Source of the DNA: Tulasnella sp. 424
Lineage: Eukaryota; Basidiomycota; Agaricomycetes; Cantharellales; Tulasnellaceae
Reading direction: 5' to 3'
Assembly: GCA_019633425.1 (NCBI GenBank)
Contig: WSUB01000005.1
Location: forward strand, 1 to 64,000
Length of the DNA stretch: 64,000 nt
Shown piece by piece: positions 24,622-35,439 of this stretch. The position numbers were made by a program, and so were the translations under genes. Under the pieces are notes generated by a model. It worked only from the letters and a program-made list of their open reading frames with translations. It was not told the origin of the DNA and searched no databases. Every line of letters starts with the position of its first letter. The stretch's first letter is position 1.

Positions 24622-24850
24622 GGTGGATGATATATACCCTTATTTCATGGCTCAATTGTAGTGCTTGACGTGGATTATGGTGGTTTTCTTTAGGTTGCAC
24701 GCACATTGTCCATTGTATTAATTAATTATCAATTGTGTTTTCACAGCCCCTCTTTATTCACCGCCGACCCATACCCTACTTTCAGAGTTATCCAGTTCCA
24801 GGTTACAATCGCACTGTTTCGAGATATCTAGTCTCGTTTGGTGGCGTCGA
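24622..24850. terminator. Convergent 3' region
   Basis: AT-rich 229-bp stretch between the stop codons of two converging genes. It must hold both polyadenylation regions, for example the AT-rich run at 24715-24735. Confidence 0.4.
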
Positions 24851-26101
24851 TCACGGGGCGACAGTGTCCTGCACGCGACGGAGCATTTCCGACAAAGGGT
24901 GAAGCTCTGTGATGGCGTATGTCAACGTCATGCGGTCAAATACGCCTTCAGTTTCGGTTTCGAGCTAAAATCTCGTCAATGACTACATCACATCATGGTC
25001 AACTCCAAAACTCACAAGAGAAATCACATCGTCCAATAGGTGAGCATGCGCTACAGCCATACCTTTCCAGCCCTCCATTTCGAGAGAGATTGCGTGGACA
25101 TGGAGATGATCTGATGGAGGAAGCGTGAATGAGACGAAAGGATGGATATTGAAACCTCGCCGTACAGTAGCTGGGTTGATAGTGAATAAACAAGCGAAGT
25201 GAGTCCTGCCCAACACCCCATTTCTCCATCGATACACGAGCAACCTCGCGACGTATAGACTTGAGCAACTTAAGGTGGCACTTTCTCAAGTCTCGTAGGG
25301 ATTTAATCTCCGAGGCGTGTACCAGGGCCACGAGATACAATTGGCTAATTGTCGTGCAGTCCCACTTGAAATCAGGCAATACAACAAATCCATCGGTGGG
25401 CGAGGGGTCTTCGAACAATATCTTTTCGGCTTCAGTCTTGTGTGCCAAGATATTGATCACCCTTGAGACGAGTCAGCGTATCGTCGCACGCGGATAAGAC
25501 GATGATCCAAGTACCATTGAGTTCGTTCCGGGGGGATGGTTCTTATATACGGTAATACGATATTTCGGTATATTTCCGGAGTTTCGCGTATAAGAAATTG
25601 CTTCTGCCTCGTTTTCTTTGCGATGTGGAGCGGTGTCGCGTTCGTGATTATGGACACTTTTATATCAGGATCGCGTCCTGTCGATGTTGCGACCGTCCAT
25701 GCCATTCCCTCACTATACTAATAAAATTTCAAGCCTCCGATAGGAAATAAAAACCAAGGACAATTCACTCACGATGTCGTTTTGCTCGATAAGCTGAAAG
25801 CTGCTGATCGCTTCTACCGCTCTCGATACAGGAAACGCTGACTCGATTGAAAAGTGGGTCTTTTGCAGAGAAATAATCGCAGGAGAGCGATCCAGGTGAT
25901 CATCCTTGTTGTCAGTGGGGTGGGTTGGAAGTGTTCCCAGCAAAACGGTCCGATGCATGACCGGATCTGCGACATGTCGTCTCGGTCGGTTACGCTGTCA
26001 ACGCTGTCCGCGATACGCATGCACTCACCGCTGTCCAATACGCGTTCGAGCTGGAATTGTTTCACAAAGGCCAGATCTACGGCGGGTAGTGAGGCGGGCA
26101 T
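24851..26101 (-). CDS. DCS1: Scavenger mRNA-decapping enzyme DcpS (HIT family)
   Basis: Hydrolyses the m7GpppN cap left after 3'-5' mRNA decay, releasing m7GMP. It starts MPASLPAVDLAFVKQFQLERVL. Exons then give the N-terminal domain (TVLLGTLPTHPTDNKDDHL, IISLQKTHFSIE). Next come ETPEIYRNIVLPYIRTIP, DPSPTDGFVVLPDFKWD, LYLVALVHASEIKSLRDL and WGVGQDSLRLFIHYQPSYY. The HIT histidine triad reads HLHVHAI after an intron (about 25060-25115), and the C-terminus has VAHAHLLDDVI and GVFDRMTLTYAI. Stop is TGA at 24851-24853. About 330 residues, as in the family. Its start is only 91 bp from the start of the Bin3-type gene on the other strand. Confidence 0.93.
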
Positions 26102-26192
26102 GACGCCAAACTGGTGTTGGGAGGTCTGAGGCGATATTTTGGTGGCGGTGTTAAGCTGCTTCAGCCCGTTCGTGGTGTTCGACTTTCAAAAC
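26102..26192. promoter_or_regulatory. 91-bp bidirectional promoter shared by DcpS and the Bin3-type gene
   Basis: The whole interval between two divergent start codons is 91 bp and must contain both 5' UTRs and core promoters, unless transcription starts overlap the opposing coding sequences. No TATA box is visible. Confidence 0.6.
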
Positions 26193-27365
26193 ATGTCGCA
26201 ACCCGTTTTCGGCAACTACCAGGGCTACTATCAGAAACGACCCGCCAGTTGCGATCCTCGATTATCGCTCCTTCGCCAGTCCTTTTTTGAAAACAAACAC
26301 GTTCTAGACGTCGGATGCAACGAGGGTTGGGTCAGCATCGAAATAGGTAAGCTCAGCTCGGGTCGAGTCCGACAGTGACTAACGTCTCCAGTCACCAGCT
26401 CAAAGATGGGGTGCAGCCCGCGTTATCGGCGTTGATATTGATCCTGAACTGGTCGCAGGTGCTTGGAAGAGACGGAGGACCGTGTGGAGTGTGCAAAGCC
26501 CTCCTACGAAGATGTCGCATTCGCCGGACGCCCCTTGCCCGGAAACCCATCCTTTCCCCATAGACTACTATCCTGCCTCTCTTCCATACATGTACGGACC
26601 GCCGGAGTCCCTCTCCGACCAGATGGACCAAACAGTCCCTGGTGGTTCGGATGGAGTGGTGTCTTCAAATTCACTTCAATCCCCTGTTCCTTGGAATGGT
26701 GGTGATTCCTACTTTCCTCTTTCGCTGGTCCAATCGTTCGGTCCCATGCCTTGGCTCCCAGCTGAGGCGAAGCGAGAAACCCGATTCCCTCATAATGTCA
26801 TCTTCCGCACAGCAGACTGGGTTGAACATGGCGTTCCCGAAGATGAAGGCGGGTATGACGTGATACTTGCGTAGGTGCCCAATTGACGGTCTGAGGCTGT
26901 GTAGCTGCGCTGCTTCCCTAATAACTCCAAATTGATAGGTTTTCCGTATCCAAGTGGATTCATCTAAATAGTGGTGACGAAGGGCTTGTTCGATTTTTTC
27001 GCCGAGTGTGGAGTTCACTTAGACCAGGAGGGAAGTTTATCCTAGAGCCTCAAGCATGGGATGGCTATGCAAAAGCTAAGCGAATGCACCCAGTGAGTAA
27101 GGAGTAAGGTTTGCCGCGTGCAGTGCTTTTCTTTTGACACGTCGGGATTTGGCTAGAGACTGAAAGAGTCGTATGCCAGATTGCAGTTGCGACCTGAAGA
27201 ATTTGAACAGGTGCTTCAGGACATTGGTTTTAGTGCTCAAGAGAGAGTTGGGATGACTGGTGAAGGGGGTATGTGGTGCATATGTTAAATTGTGGCTATG
27301 CCCAAGGCTAACTCTCGCTAGGTTTCCGGCGGCCGGTTGACATCTATACGCGCCCAACCCGGTAG
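26193..27365 (+). CDS. Bin3/MePCE-type RNA methyltransferase (BCDIN3; 7SK-type 5' gamma-phosphate capping enzyme)
   Basis: SAM-dependent enzyme of the family that methylates the 5' phosphate of small nuclear RNAs. The N-terminus reads [16 protein letters not shown] with FGNYxxYY, a Bin3 hallmark. Motif I for SAM binding is [10 protein letters not shown]; after an intron come RVIGVDID (motif II) and, later, [12 protein letters not shown]. The Bin3-specific block is [20 protein letters not shown] with [20 protein letters not shown], then [15 protein letters not shown] and a final [14 protein letters not shown] roughly 80-residue Pro/Ser-rich insert follows motif II. About five introns. Members with this exact pattern act on 7SK, U6 or related RNAs in animals and fission yeast; the RNA target here is unknown. 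Confidence 0.88.
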
Positions 27366-27654
27366 GACACGATGACCGCGCATGCACGTAATCCGCGCCA
27401 AGTTCGATGGAGCGTTTCTGAGCGAGGAGGGTAGTTTAGGTGGCAGGCGTTAGGGATGCAGAGGCTGTCCATTAAATAATTAGCACTGTAATACAGTGTA
27501 TGGCGCGAGATATCTAGGAGAAAGAAAAGTCCATGGACGTTGAAAAGAGCGACTATGCGGTGACGGCGACGTCTGAACGAGCCCGTCAGTCGACTTGGGG
27601 AGGTATAGAGGATTGCATCTCTCACCAAAACCACGACCTCGATGGAGTTCGATT

Positions 27655-28000
27655 CTACTGCGCTGACGGATCGGGAGTGTCCCAGAGATATCTAGATGGG
27701 AAAATGGGCCATGAGTTGTGAAGATATACATGGGGAAGGCAGGAATGCTCACGAGTCGTCTGGGTACTTGACGGGCTGGGTTCCGATTGGGATCGACTTC
27801 CACACGACCCAGTGGAGTAAGATGACGAAAATGATGAGAGCCGCTCGTTGCCACCACGGAGGAGGGGGAGGGTTGAAGCGGGGATCGCTGCGGGTGAGTT
27901 CGTCCAAATCGATCTCTTCATCGTTTGTAGATGGAGAAACTGGGGGAGAGGGAGAACGAGTGGCAAGCCTCTGATAAGCTACTCTGCTTGATGAGGACAT
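27655..28000 (-). CDS. Small single-pass membrane protein, function unknown
   Basis: The first exon from the ATG at 28000 encodes MSSSSRVAYQRLATRSPSPP, an acidic stretch EEIDLDEL and a proline run, followed by a hydrophobic segment (LIIFVILLHWVVW) and a short tail. Read straight through, it stops at 27749. A GTGAGC donor there can be spliced to an acceptor near 27694, adding YLWDTPDPSAQ and ending at 27655-27657. About 95 residues, with one C-terminal transmembrane helix and a cytosolic N-terminus likely. No known family recognised. It is convergent with the Bin3-type gene and divergent from the IES2-like gene (243 bp). Confidence 0.65.
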
Positions 28001-28242
28001 GGTGATGGTGATGGTGGTGGTTGAAGGGCAGGGCTGCGTGTGTGTGCGCGTGTTTGGACATAAAGAAAACGGGCCGGCAAAATTCGGCAGACAAAAGTTG
28101 ATTCTAAATCCTCTCAAATAGTTCCAACGCCACAAATAAGAGAACTCTTGCGGTTTCCTCTTGACAATCATCATCCTACATCCACCACGACCTCACCCAC
28201 GACCTTTCAGCAAACTCTACACCCTAACTCTACACCCGGCCC

Positions 28243-29978
28243 ATGTCTTCAAGAGTACTAAGAAAGGCCAGAGCACGAGCTGCTGCAAAAGTAGTCAACT
28301 ATGATGAAGGAGACAATGAATCAGACGACGACGAACCCATCATGCGCGAGTATTTGCCTAGTTTTCTTGCCCTTGCGACTGTCTGACCGTTGTTCTCCGA
28401 TCACCTCAGCTCCAAGGAAGAGGACAACCCGGTCTTCCACGGGACGCTCCATCGCCAGCATGGCCCGTAAGTTGGTCTCACGTGGCAAACTCTTGTGTGT
28501 ATTGCTGAGGTTGCTACCTATCGACAGGCGATGACACACCCGCAGATGAACCGGAGGCGTCTTCGCGCCCTACACCAGATGCTGACACGGAAATGCAGCC
28601 AACTGGAGCTGAAAATTCCGCTTCCGGCTCTGCCCCAGGTACTCCTTCCGAGACTCCCTCTGACCTGGGCCCTTTCAAGCCAGCTGCTCGCAAAGTGCGA
28701 CTGAGACTTGGGAAAACGAATAAACTTCCGTCACCTTGTGAGAATACCTGGTCAGGTTTAGACCTTTGCAACACGAGTGACATTTTTCCTTTTGCGCAAC
28801 AGCTAAACCGATCCTTGACGAAGACGAAGACGAGGATGAACTGGTGGATGAAAATGACGAGGATGGAGAGGAAGAACTCGATGAATCCGGTGGATCCGAG
28901 TCCGAGTCCGATGACGAACTTGGCCAGTCCACCTCTTTAGGAGGTACTCGACCTGGCATGCCCATGACGGCTCGTCAGGCCGCCTTGGCTGGTCTCAGCA
29001 CAAGTAATACACCACTCATATCACTGGGTTTGTTAGATGTCTCCTCCGCCGCCTCACCGTTTCGTTAAGGACTCACATCTCGACATTTTAACATGCAGAT
29101 CAAATCGAGGCCAACCGAAGAAAAGGCCCTGAAAAAACGGAAGAAGAGCTTGCTGCGAAGCGACGAGAGGCTGCGAAGAGAAGGAAACAGCAACTGGTTC
29201 AAAAAACTCAAGCGGAAAAGGTCGTCCCCGACTTTTTTTTTTCAAAGCTTAGTTGATACTAACGCCACTCGGATAGGAAGGGGCAGTGGATCGCCTGCTC
29301 AACAAGCAAGCACCACGACCGCGGGCTCGTCGAAATCAATCAGGTCTCAATACTGCAGCCACAGGTACACCTGCTGGTTACGCAACACCTGTGAGAGGAA
29401 GCGGGGGAGGGGATACCCGATCGACTTCCCCGGATGGAGATGAAAACGGTGAGGAGGAAGAGGAGTATATACCCCCTCCACCAGTGCCGACGATGGTGCG
29501 TTGGGTGTCGACCAGCCGTGGCTTCGGTCCCAAGTCGTCGTTGATCGAAGAGATCCAGCCGCTGGCCGCGGAGAGTGAATCGGGGGCCAAGCCTGCTACG
29601 GCGAAGGATGTGGATGTTGAGATGACGGGACCGAGCGGGGAACCCGACAGGAAACCAGGTCCCGAAGAAAAACAAGAACAAGTGGCTGCAGAAGGTTCCG
29701 CCCCGGCTGCATCTGATGCGGCTCAACTACCAGCGGGACCACCCGAGAAGAAAGAGCTGGCGTTTGCGTTGAGCATCCCAGCGAAGATTCTTGAGCAATT
29801 GACGGCCTCCCTGCCGCCCAACCCTCCTGTTGGTCGTACGCTTGGGCCGTCGCAGTGCAGTGTAACGGGGTGTCAAGCTGAAAAGAAGTACAGAGTGGTC
29901 GTTTCTGGGGGTGAAGAGAAAGCTGCATGTGGGTTAGAGCATTTCAAGATGCTCAAAGGTACGGTAGGCACGTCATGA
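28243..29978 (+). CDS. IES2: INO80 chromatin-remodelling complex subunit (IES2/INO80B-like, PAPA-1 and HIT zinc finger)
   Basis: Nuclear subunit of the INO80 remodeler. The first exon (MSSRVLRKARARAAAKVVNY) is basic and is followed by acidic blocks (LDEDEDEDELVDENDEDGEE around 28811-28870). The PAPA-1-like segment comes from joined exons: TEEELAAKRREAAKRRKQQ then EKEGAVDRLLNKQAPR, matching the family pattern of a charged helix ending in xxVNRLLxKQ. Near the C-terminus are TMVRWVSTSRGF and a zinc-finger-like end (CSVTGCQAEKKYRV...AACGLEHFKML), as in Ies2/INO80B. Splicing of the first exon is uncertain: a GTATTT donor near 28345 best joins an acceptor near 28413. Ends at 29978, only 75 bp from the convergent amidotransferase gene. 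Confidence 0.8.
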
Positions 29979-30053
29979 TGTTGTGAAAATGTGTCTGTAT
30001 TCCTGCCTGTACCGTTAAAATCTATAGTATTTCATGGGATTCCTGCTGCCCGG

Positions 30054-30980
30054 TCAATTGGTTACTCCAAGGACTGCAAAAACGGCTTTTCCGATAGGGC
30101 CAACCCCGTCGTCGCGTTTATTGGCCTTTTCTCGGGCCGTCTTGACCGTTTCTGCATCCATGGCTCCTGATTTCTCGCGTGCATCTACGACCAAGTTTAC
30201 GATATCGGGACTGAATTCTGGATGACCTTGGACTGTGAGGACGTGGATCTCCCCAGCTTTCCACTGCTGGGATGAGGTGGTGTATCGCTTGACCATGCCC
30301 TGGTTCTGGGATACTGCTGTGGAACCCAGGAGAGTAAAGTTTTCAGGGATGACTGGAACGTGATCTCTGTGCATTTCGATGATGTCCTTGAATGAAGCAG
30401 AAGATGGGTTAGGAGGGAGTTGGCGTAAGAGGAAGAACAGCTTACCATTACACCGCTGTCGAGACCAAATACGCGTTTACCTTCGTCTGTCAGCTGTATT
30501 TGGGTCGTGGCGGCCTCCCATCCGAGAGGGTTGCGGATTACTTGCACGCCTGCGGCGCGGGAGACGATTTGGTGGCCGAAGCATATTCCGATAATCTTGA
30601 TGCTTGGGACGTCCGACATGAGGTTTGCGACGAATTTGGCGAGGGACTCTATCCAAGGGAAGGTTTCAAAGGCATTGGCGGCTGGAAGGAAGTCAAGTTC
30701 AGTAAGATAAACGAGAGGCAGGAGGGGGAATGAACGGACCACTGCCAGTGATGATGACACCATGGTAAGGATCAGGTCCATGAAGCTTGTCGTTTGACGG
30801 ATATTGACCTTGCACGACGTCGTATGGGTCTAGAATGAAGTTGTTGGGGGAACCCATTGCTTGGAGAGATTTACGAAGCCATTCGTGGAATATTTCGTTG
30901 TATGTGCCATACTTCTCTCTGACTTGGGGGATTGGTGTGTCGCATACAAGGAGAGCGAGTCTGAGTGTTGGTTCTGCCAT
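30054..30980 (-). CDS. Class I glutamine amidotransferase-like protein
   Basis: Stand-alone GATase1-fold protein, like the yeast and fission-yeast GMP-synthase-related amidotransferases of unknown substrate. It starts MAEPTLRLALLVCDTPIP at 30980; the upstream in-frame codon is GTG, not ATG. It contains YDVVQGQYPS, YHGVIITGSG, the nucleophile elbow IIGICFGHQIV with the catalytic Cys, then MHRDHVPVIP and the His/Glu pair in VQGHPEF. The full Cys-His-Glu triad is therefore present. About 270 residues in three or four exons. No synthetase domain is attached, so it may act as a peptidase or glutaminase, or on an unknown glutamyl substrate. Confidence 0.85.
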
Positions 30981-31558
30981 CCTGGGATTGGTGGGTGTGG
31001 GTTTCTCAGCACGCACAGCCTGACGCTACACCCGCAATCAGCGGCATCACGTGCATCTACTCCAACGGCGACGCAGCCCGTGGGCGCTTTCCTCAAGATA
31101 GACGCTTCATACTATGGTTTCTTGGAACTAATTATAGATGTGTATCAAGACATTTCGAACGATAGTCGTGCGCAGGACTGCTGCGAGTGGCATCCCCTGA
31201 CCGATTATTGTACTCGAGAAGTATGCATGACGTCAATTTGACGCGAGTGGTCTGGGGACTGGCTGCTTCTTTGAGGACTTGTTACGTCCAGTGACTTGAT
31301 TTGGCAATTCGTTGTGTGTCGGGACCGGTCGTTGAGAGCACAGCCTCGGGGGAGGGACTGAGCGGCGGTGCCGTGTGACATCAGTCCCCCAGCGAATATA
31401 CCTCATTTGGGTTACAGAGTCATTGGGAAGCCATGGGAGCGGGAGACGACACGCCGCAATTGCTCGTGTTTGTTTTCTTCTTGACTCTTGCCATACGCAG
31501 AACATAAAAAGACACCGAGTCTCTCCTCTCCACCACCATCACTCATCCCCCAGTCCCC
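30981..31558. promoter_or_regulatory. Divergent promoter region, amidotransferase and BCS1-like genes
   Basis: 578 bp without a supported exon. It contains a C/T-rich run (31518-31558) just before the plus-strand start codon, typical of a 5' UTR. Confidence 0.4.
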
Positions 31559-33536
31559 ATGGCTTCAAACGCTACGGACGTTCTCATCATCCAATACAAC
31601 GCTACAAACGTTCTTGACTTGCAAGACGCATCTCACAATCTCACAAACGATACATCCCAAGATGCTTTCCCAACCATCATCGCTACTGCCCTCCCTAACA
31701 TCGTTAAAACAATGGAACCTGTCCTTGCAAACAGCTACCTCCAGAGTTCCCTAAACTTTTTCTTCTTCGGAACTGTCCTCGAGACTGGTCGTCGTCTCTG
31801 GCAGTTCCTCATGGATAAATTTACAGGAGGTCCGTCCTTCCCCTCACCCTTTCCTCGTGTGTTCATTCCGCTTACCCTCTCTCGTTCCCTTCTTCCTCAG
31901 GCTTCGTATTGACCGCCATATTCGACTCATCAGATCCCGCTTACGAATGGTTCTTCTCATATCTCAATGACGAGAAAATATGGTCATCTACAAGGGAATT
32001 CCGTGTAACCGCCAAGACGACATCTCGCACATGGGGAGTCAACAGCGCTTCCAACGGCAACGACGAAGAAGGCTACGCAGAGTACACTCCAAGTTATGAT
32101 CAGCCTCAGCTTTTCAAGTACGAGGGAACCTATTGTCAAGTCACTCGGACAAAACCAGAAGGCGCCGCTCACGGTCTCGGCCATGAGGATGGTGGCCAGT
32201 TGGTCCTGACGTAAGTCTCCTAAACCCCATTACTTCTTCCCGCGCAGGAAACTGATACTCATCCTCCCCCATCAGGCTCTATACCCGAAACCGATCCGTC
32301 CTCGACAATCTCATCTCCCATGCTCGTGCTCAATACCTCAAAAAAGCCAAACCCCGTCTCGTCGTCCACGGTACAGATCACTGCGGATCTTGGTGCCAGG
32401 TTACCACCAAGGCTCGTCGGCCCCTCGACTCTCTGATTCTTCCTACCGGAGTCAAGGAGATGCTTCTCGGCGATGCACGAGAATTCCTTCGAAGCGAGCA
32501 GTGGTACGCAGACGCCGGTATCCAACATAAGCGTGGCTATCTGCTCTACGGACCTCCCGGAACTGGCAAATCATCCACCATCCACGCTCTCGCCGGTGAA
32601 CTCGACTTGGAAATCTACGCCCTCTCTTTGTCCGCCAACGGACTCGACGATGCTGGCCTCTCACGGCTCATCGGCTCCACCCCTGCCCACAGCATCATTC
32701 TCATCGAGGACATTGACTGCGCCTTCCCCTCCCGAGAGGAGAAGAAGAAGCAGAAAGAGGCAAAGGAAAAGGGTATTGTTCTCGCCGAGACCCAGTCACG
32801 CATCACCCTCTCCGGTCTTTTGAACGTCATCGACGGTGTCAGCAGCGAGGAAGGCCGTCTCCTCTTCGCCACCACCAACTACGTCAACCGACTTGACCCC
32901 GCCCTCCTTCGAGCCGGTCGAATGGATGTCAAGATCCACTACAAGATGTCCACTCAAGATCAGATCAGCAACCTCTTCAAGCGCTTTTACCCTGCTCGAA
33001 AAGAGGAAGCTGCCACTCCTTCCGACAAAAAGGCTCGCCGCATCTCTGACCTCGAACTCACCCCACCCCCAACTCCATCCACTCTCCCCGCCGATTCCAC
33101 CGCGACCGACCCCAACCCAACTTCCGACACGGCTTCTCCCAAATTCGCCGTCGACACTACCCCCATTTACCCACCACGTCTTCCTCAGGCTACGGTCGAC
33201 CAGCTGGCTGAACGGTTTGCATCCCTCGTGCCTCAGAACAAGTTCACTGTTGCTGAGCTGCAAGGCTATTTGCTGACCGTCAAGACTCGTCCCTACGAGG
33301 CCGTGGAAGGAGTTGTGAAGTGGATGAAGGAAGTGGAGGAGGAGCGAGAGAGGATGCAGAGGGAGAAGGAAGAGGAAGAGAAGCGAGAAGAGGAAGAGGA
33401 GAAGAAGGAAAAAGAGGAGCAAGAGAAGGCTGAGAAGAAGGAAAAAGAGGAGCAAGAGAAGACTGAGAAGAAGGACAAGGCTGAGGACGACGAGAAGAAG
33501 GAAAAGGCTGAGGACGACGAGAAGAAGGAAGAGTAA
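31559..33536 (+). CDS. BCS1-like AAA+ ATPase with a charged repetitive tail
   Basis: AAA ATPase of the mitochondrial chaperone BCS1 family, whose founding member inserts the Rieske protein into complex III. Order: an N-terminal region with a hydrophobic segment (SSLNFFFFGTVLETGRRLW), then the BCS1_N domain (AYEWFFSYLNDEKIWSSTRE, then TYCQVTRTKPEG). The AAA module has GYLLYGPPGTGKSS (Walker A), SIILIEDIDC (Walker B), FATTNYVNRLDPALLRAGRMD (sensor and arginine finger). Two introns lie in the N-terminal third. A 70-residue insert separates the AAA core from the C-terminal helical part, and the protein ends in a KE-rich tail built from tandem repeats. Agaricomycetes carry several such BCS1 paralogues, so this one need not be the complex III chaperone. 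Confidence 0.9.
33411..33530 (+). repeat. In-frame minisatellite in the BCS1-like tail (two 33-bp units, then two 27-bp units)
   Basis: 33411-33443 and 33444-33476 are near-identical 33-bp units encoding KEEQEKxEKKx. 33477-33503 and 33504-33530 are identical 27-bp units encoding KAEDDEKKE. All units are multiples of three and keep the frame to the stop codon. Confidence 0.9.
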
Positions 33537-33670
33537 CGAGTTCATCGCATTAATGACTGTATCAATACTGCACTAGTACCACGGCGTTCAATCATATATT
33601 ATATATTGTAGACAGCGAATATCGTCCATCAGTCCATCTAGTAGAAAAACGCTCCTCCTCATCAATCCTG

Positions 33671-34931
33671 CTATGCTGATCTGGGCGGCTGGTCGCGAGA
33701 GTCCGAACCTCGGGCGATGGCATCGTTAAATGAGCTCGAGAACTCGTGGAAGGGCATGTCACTTGGTATTGCGAATATGACATTGACGAACTTGCCGTAA
33801 AACCTTCCCCCAGGTCCGAGGAGCCGAGCCCAAATTCGGGCGACAGTACTCATTGGGTTGCCGCATGCTCCTGGATTTCCAGCATAAGTAAACAGTCATC
33901 GTGCAATTATCAACGAAGGAGGCATACCTGCACCAAAGCCAGTGAGAATTAGAACGTTGTCTCCTTCTAGCTCAAATAGCCGGAGTATCCTGCCCATACG
34001 CTCCTCCAATGCTTCCCTGACCAATTTCCGCATTGTTTCTTTCGGCATTCCGCCTTGCTTGACCAACGCTCTTTGTACTTCGTTAGCATCAACCGGTGTT
34101 GCGTTCACAACATCCACTTTTAATGGAAACGCCCATTCGTGGAAGTCGTCCCTGACAAGTGTGACGTCTTGAGCGTACACCATTGCATTGGAGAAGAATC
34201 CGTTATTGATGCCTTGAGTGGTCTTGTGGAGGCTGTAGAACGGAGCGGCTGTGGGCGAAAAGAGAGCGTAGGAAAGATTGGAGGCTCGATTGAGGGATGC
34301 CTCTTGCGATTTGAAAGCCCCTGTGGATGTGTTGAAGCCTCCCCCTGGTACGGTCGGATGCGCACAGCTTAGCACGCCAATGCGTTCGTAGGGGGCTCGT
34401 GCGGACCAGGCCCACTCTCGGGCAGCTGCGAGGGTTGACTGCAATCGAAAGTGGACGTCAATCGTATCAGAGCCTGAGACCGCTGTTGCGCCGTCGGAGG
34501 TTGTCGGAGGCCGACGCCAGTTATCCAGTATGATATTATCAGAAGAGTGGAAGCGAGTGCCCGGCCCTTGAAGTTGCTGACACGCTTCAGCTATGGTTTG
34601 ACGACGCCCATCTGGTGTCTTGTATCCCTAGACGAGTTCCTGCTAGTCAGAGAGGTTCAACGGGTAATGGAATCGGCTGGCGTACTCCTTGTTGAATGGC
34701 CAAGACGGTCTCCTCTCCTATTGCCTGCAATGGGTCCTTTGGTTCAACAGGTGGATGGCTGGGACCTCTCTGGACGTCCGTATACGCGCCAGGCAGTTGG
34801 GATTGCCGGTTACTCGGGGCCCCTGCTGCGGAAGAGCGTGGGGTTGAGGACGCTCTATTCCTTTGAATCCGCTGACCAGTACCTCTCTGTCTGGAGGTGG
34901 GAGGTGGGGGCATGACTGTAACGGGCAGCAT
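33671..34931 (-). CDS. Microbial-type PARG-like macrodomain protein, copy 1 (catalytic Glu replaced)
   Basis: TIGR02452/microbial-type poly(ADP-ribose) glycohydrolase fold. Exon 1 (from ATG at 34931) is a Pro/Gln/Ser-rich head (MLPVTVMPPPPTSRQRG). After an intron come DGRRQTIAEA, FHSSDNIILDNW, VHFRLQSTLAAAREW and IGVLSCAHPTVPGGGF. Next are the loop with SQEASLNRAS (34296-34345), YALFSPTAAPFYSLHK, MVYAQDVTLVRD, RILRLFELEGDNVLILTGFG and, after the last intron, STVARIWARLLG. In active members the motif is GGG-X6-8-QEE with the second Glu catalytic. Here it is GGG-X10-QEA, so hydrolase activity is probably lost. It lies tandem with a paralogue upstream on the same strand. Confidence 0.82.
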
Positions 34932-35439
34932 TACGCGCGAGTCAGACTAATAGGGGACGACGGTGGATGCTTGATGTGGTTGCGAAGAAGCCGCCAGCGC
35001 ACCTGCAATGCTGCGTCCCAAGCAACGACAAGCTGTGTCGGAATGCTTCTTTCATCTGTCTGGTCGTCCCCCCGCCCTTGATTGTACCGTGCACATGCTC
35101 ATTGGCACATATACACAGCATGAAAGTGACCCTCCAATTGCACCAACTCGGCAGAGAGACGATTGTGTTCTGTCACATTCGGTACTCTTCCCTCAAACAG
35201 CTGTTTGGCATTACTGGATTTAGGAGGAAACGAGGATGCACAAGCACAAGCCGTCAAAAGGTAACATCCTCAGCGTGGGCGCTTAACTGCGTTCGGGGTT
35301 CGGGAACCATTAATGTACACAAATCATGTTACCAGACCAATCATATTCTCAAAACAAAAGGGAGATTTTACATGACAGCAACAGGCTGGCAAACAACTCG
35401 TCGACGATACAAAAGTCCTTTTCCGTTGCTTACTTCTAC
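34932..35439 (-). promoter_or_regulatory. Spacer between tandem PARG-like genes
   Basis: 508 bp with no supported exon. It lies 5' of copy 1 and 3' of copy 2, so it should hold the terminator of copy 2 and the promoter of copy 1. Confidence 0.4.
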
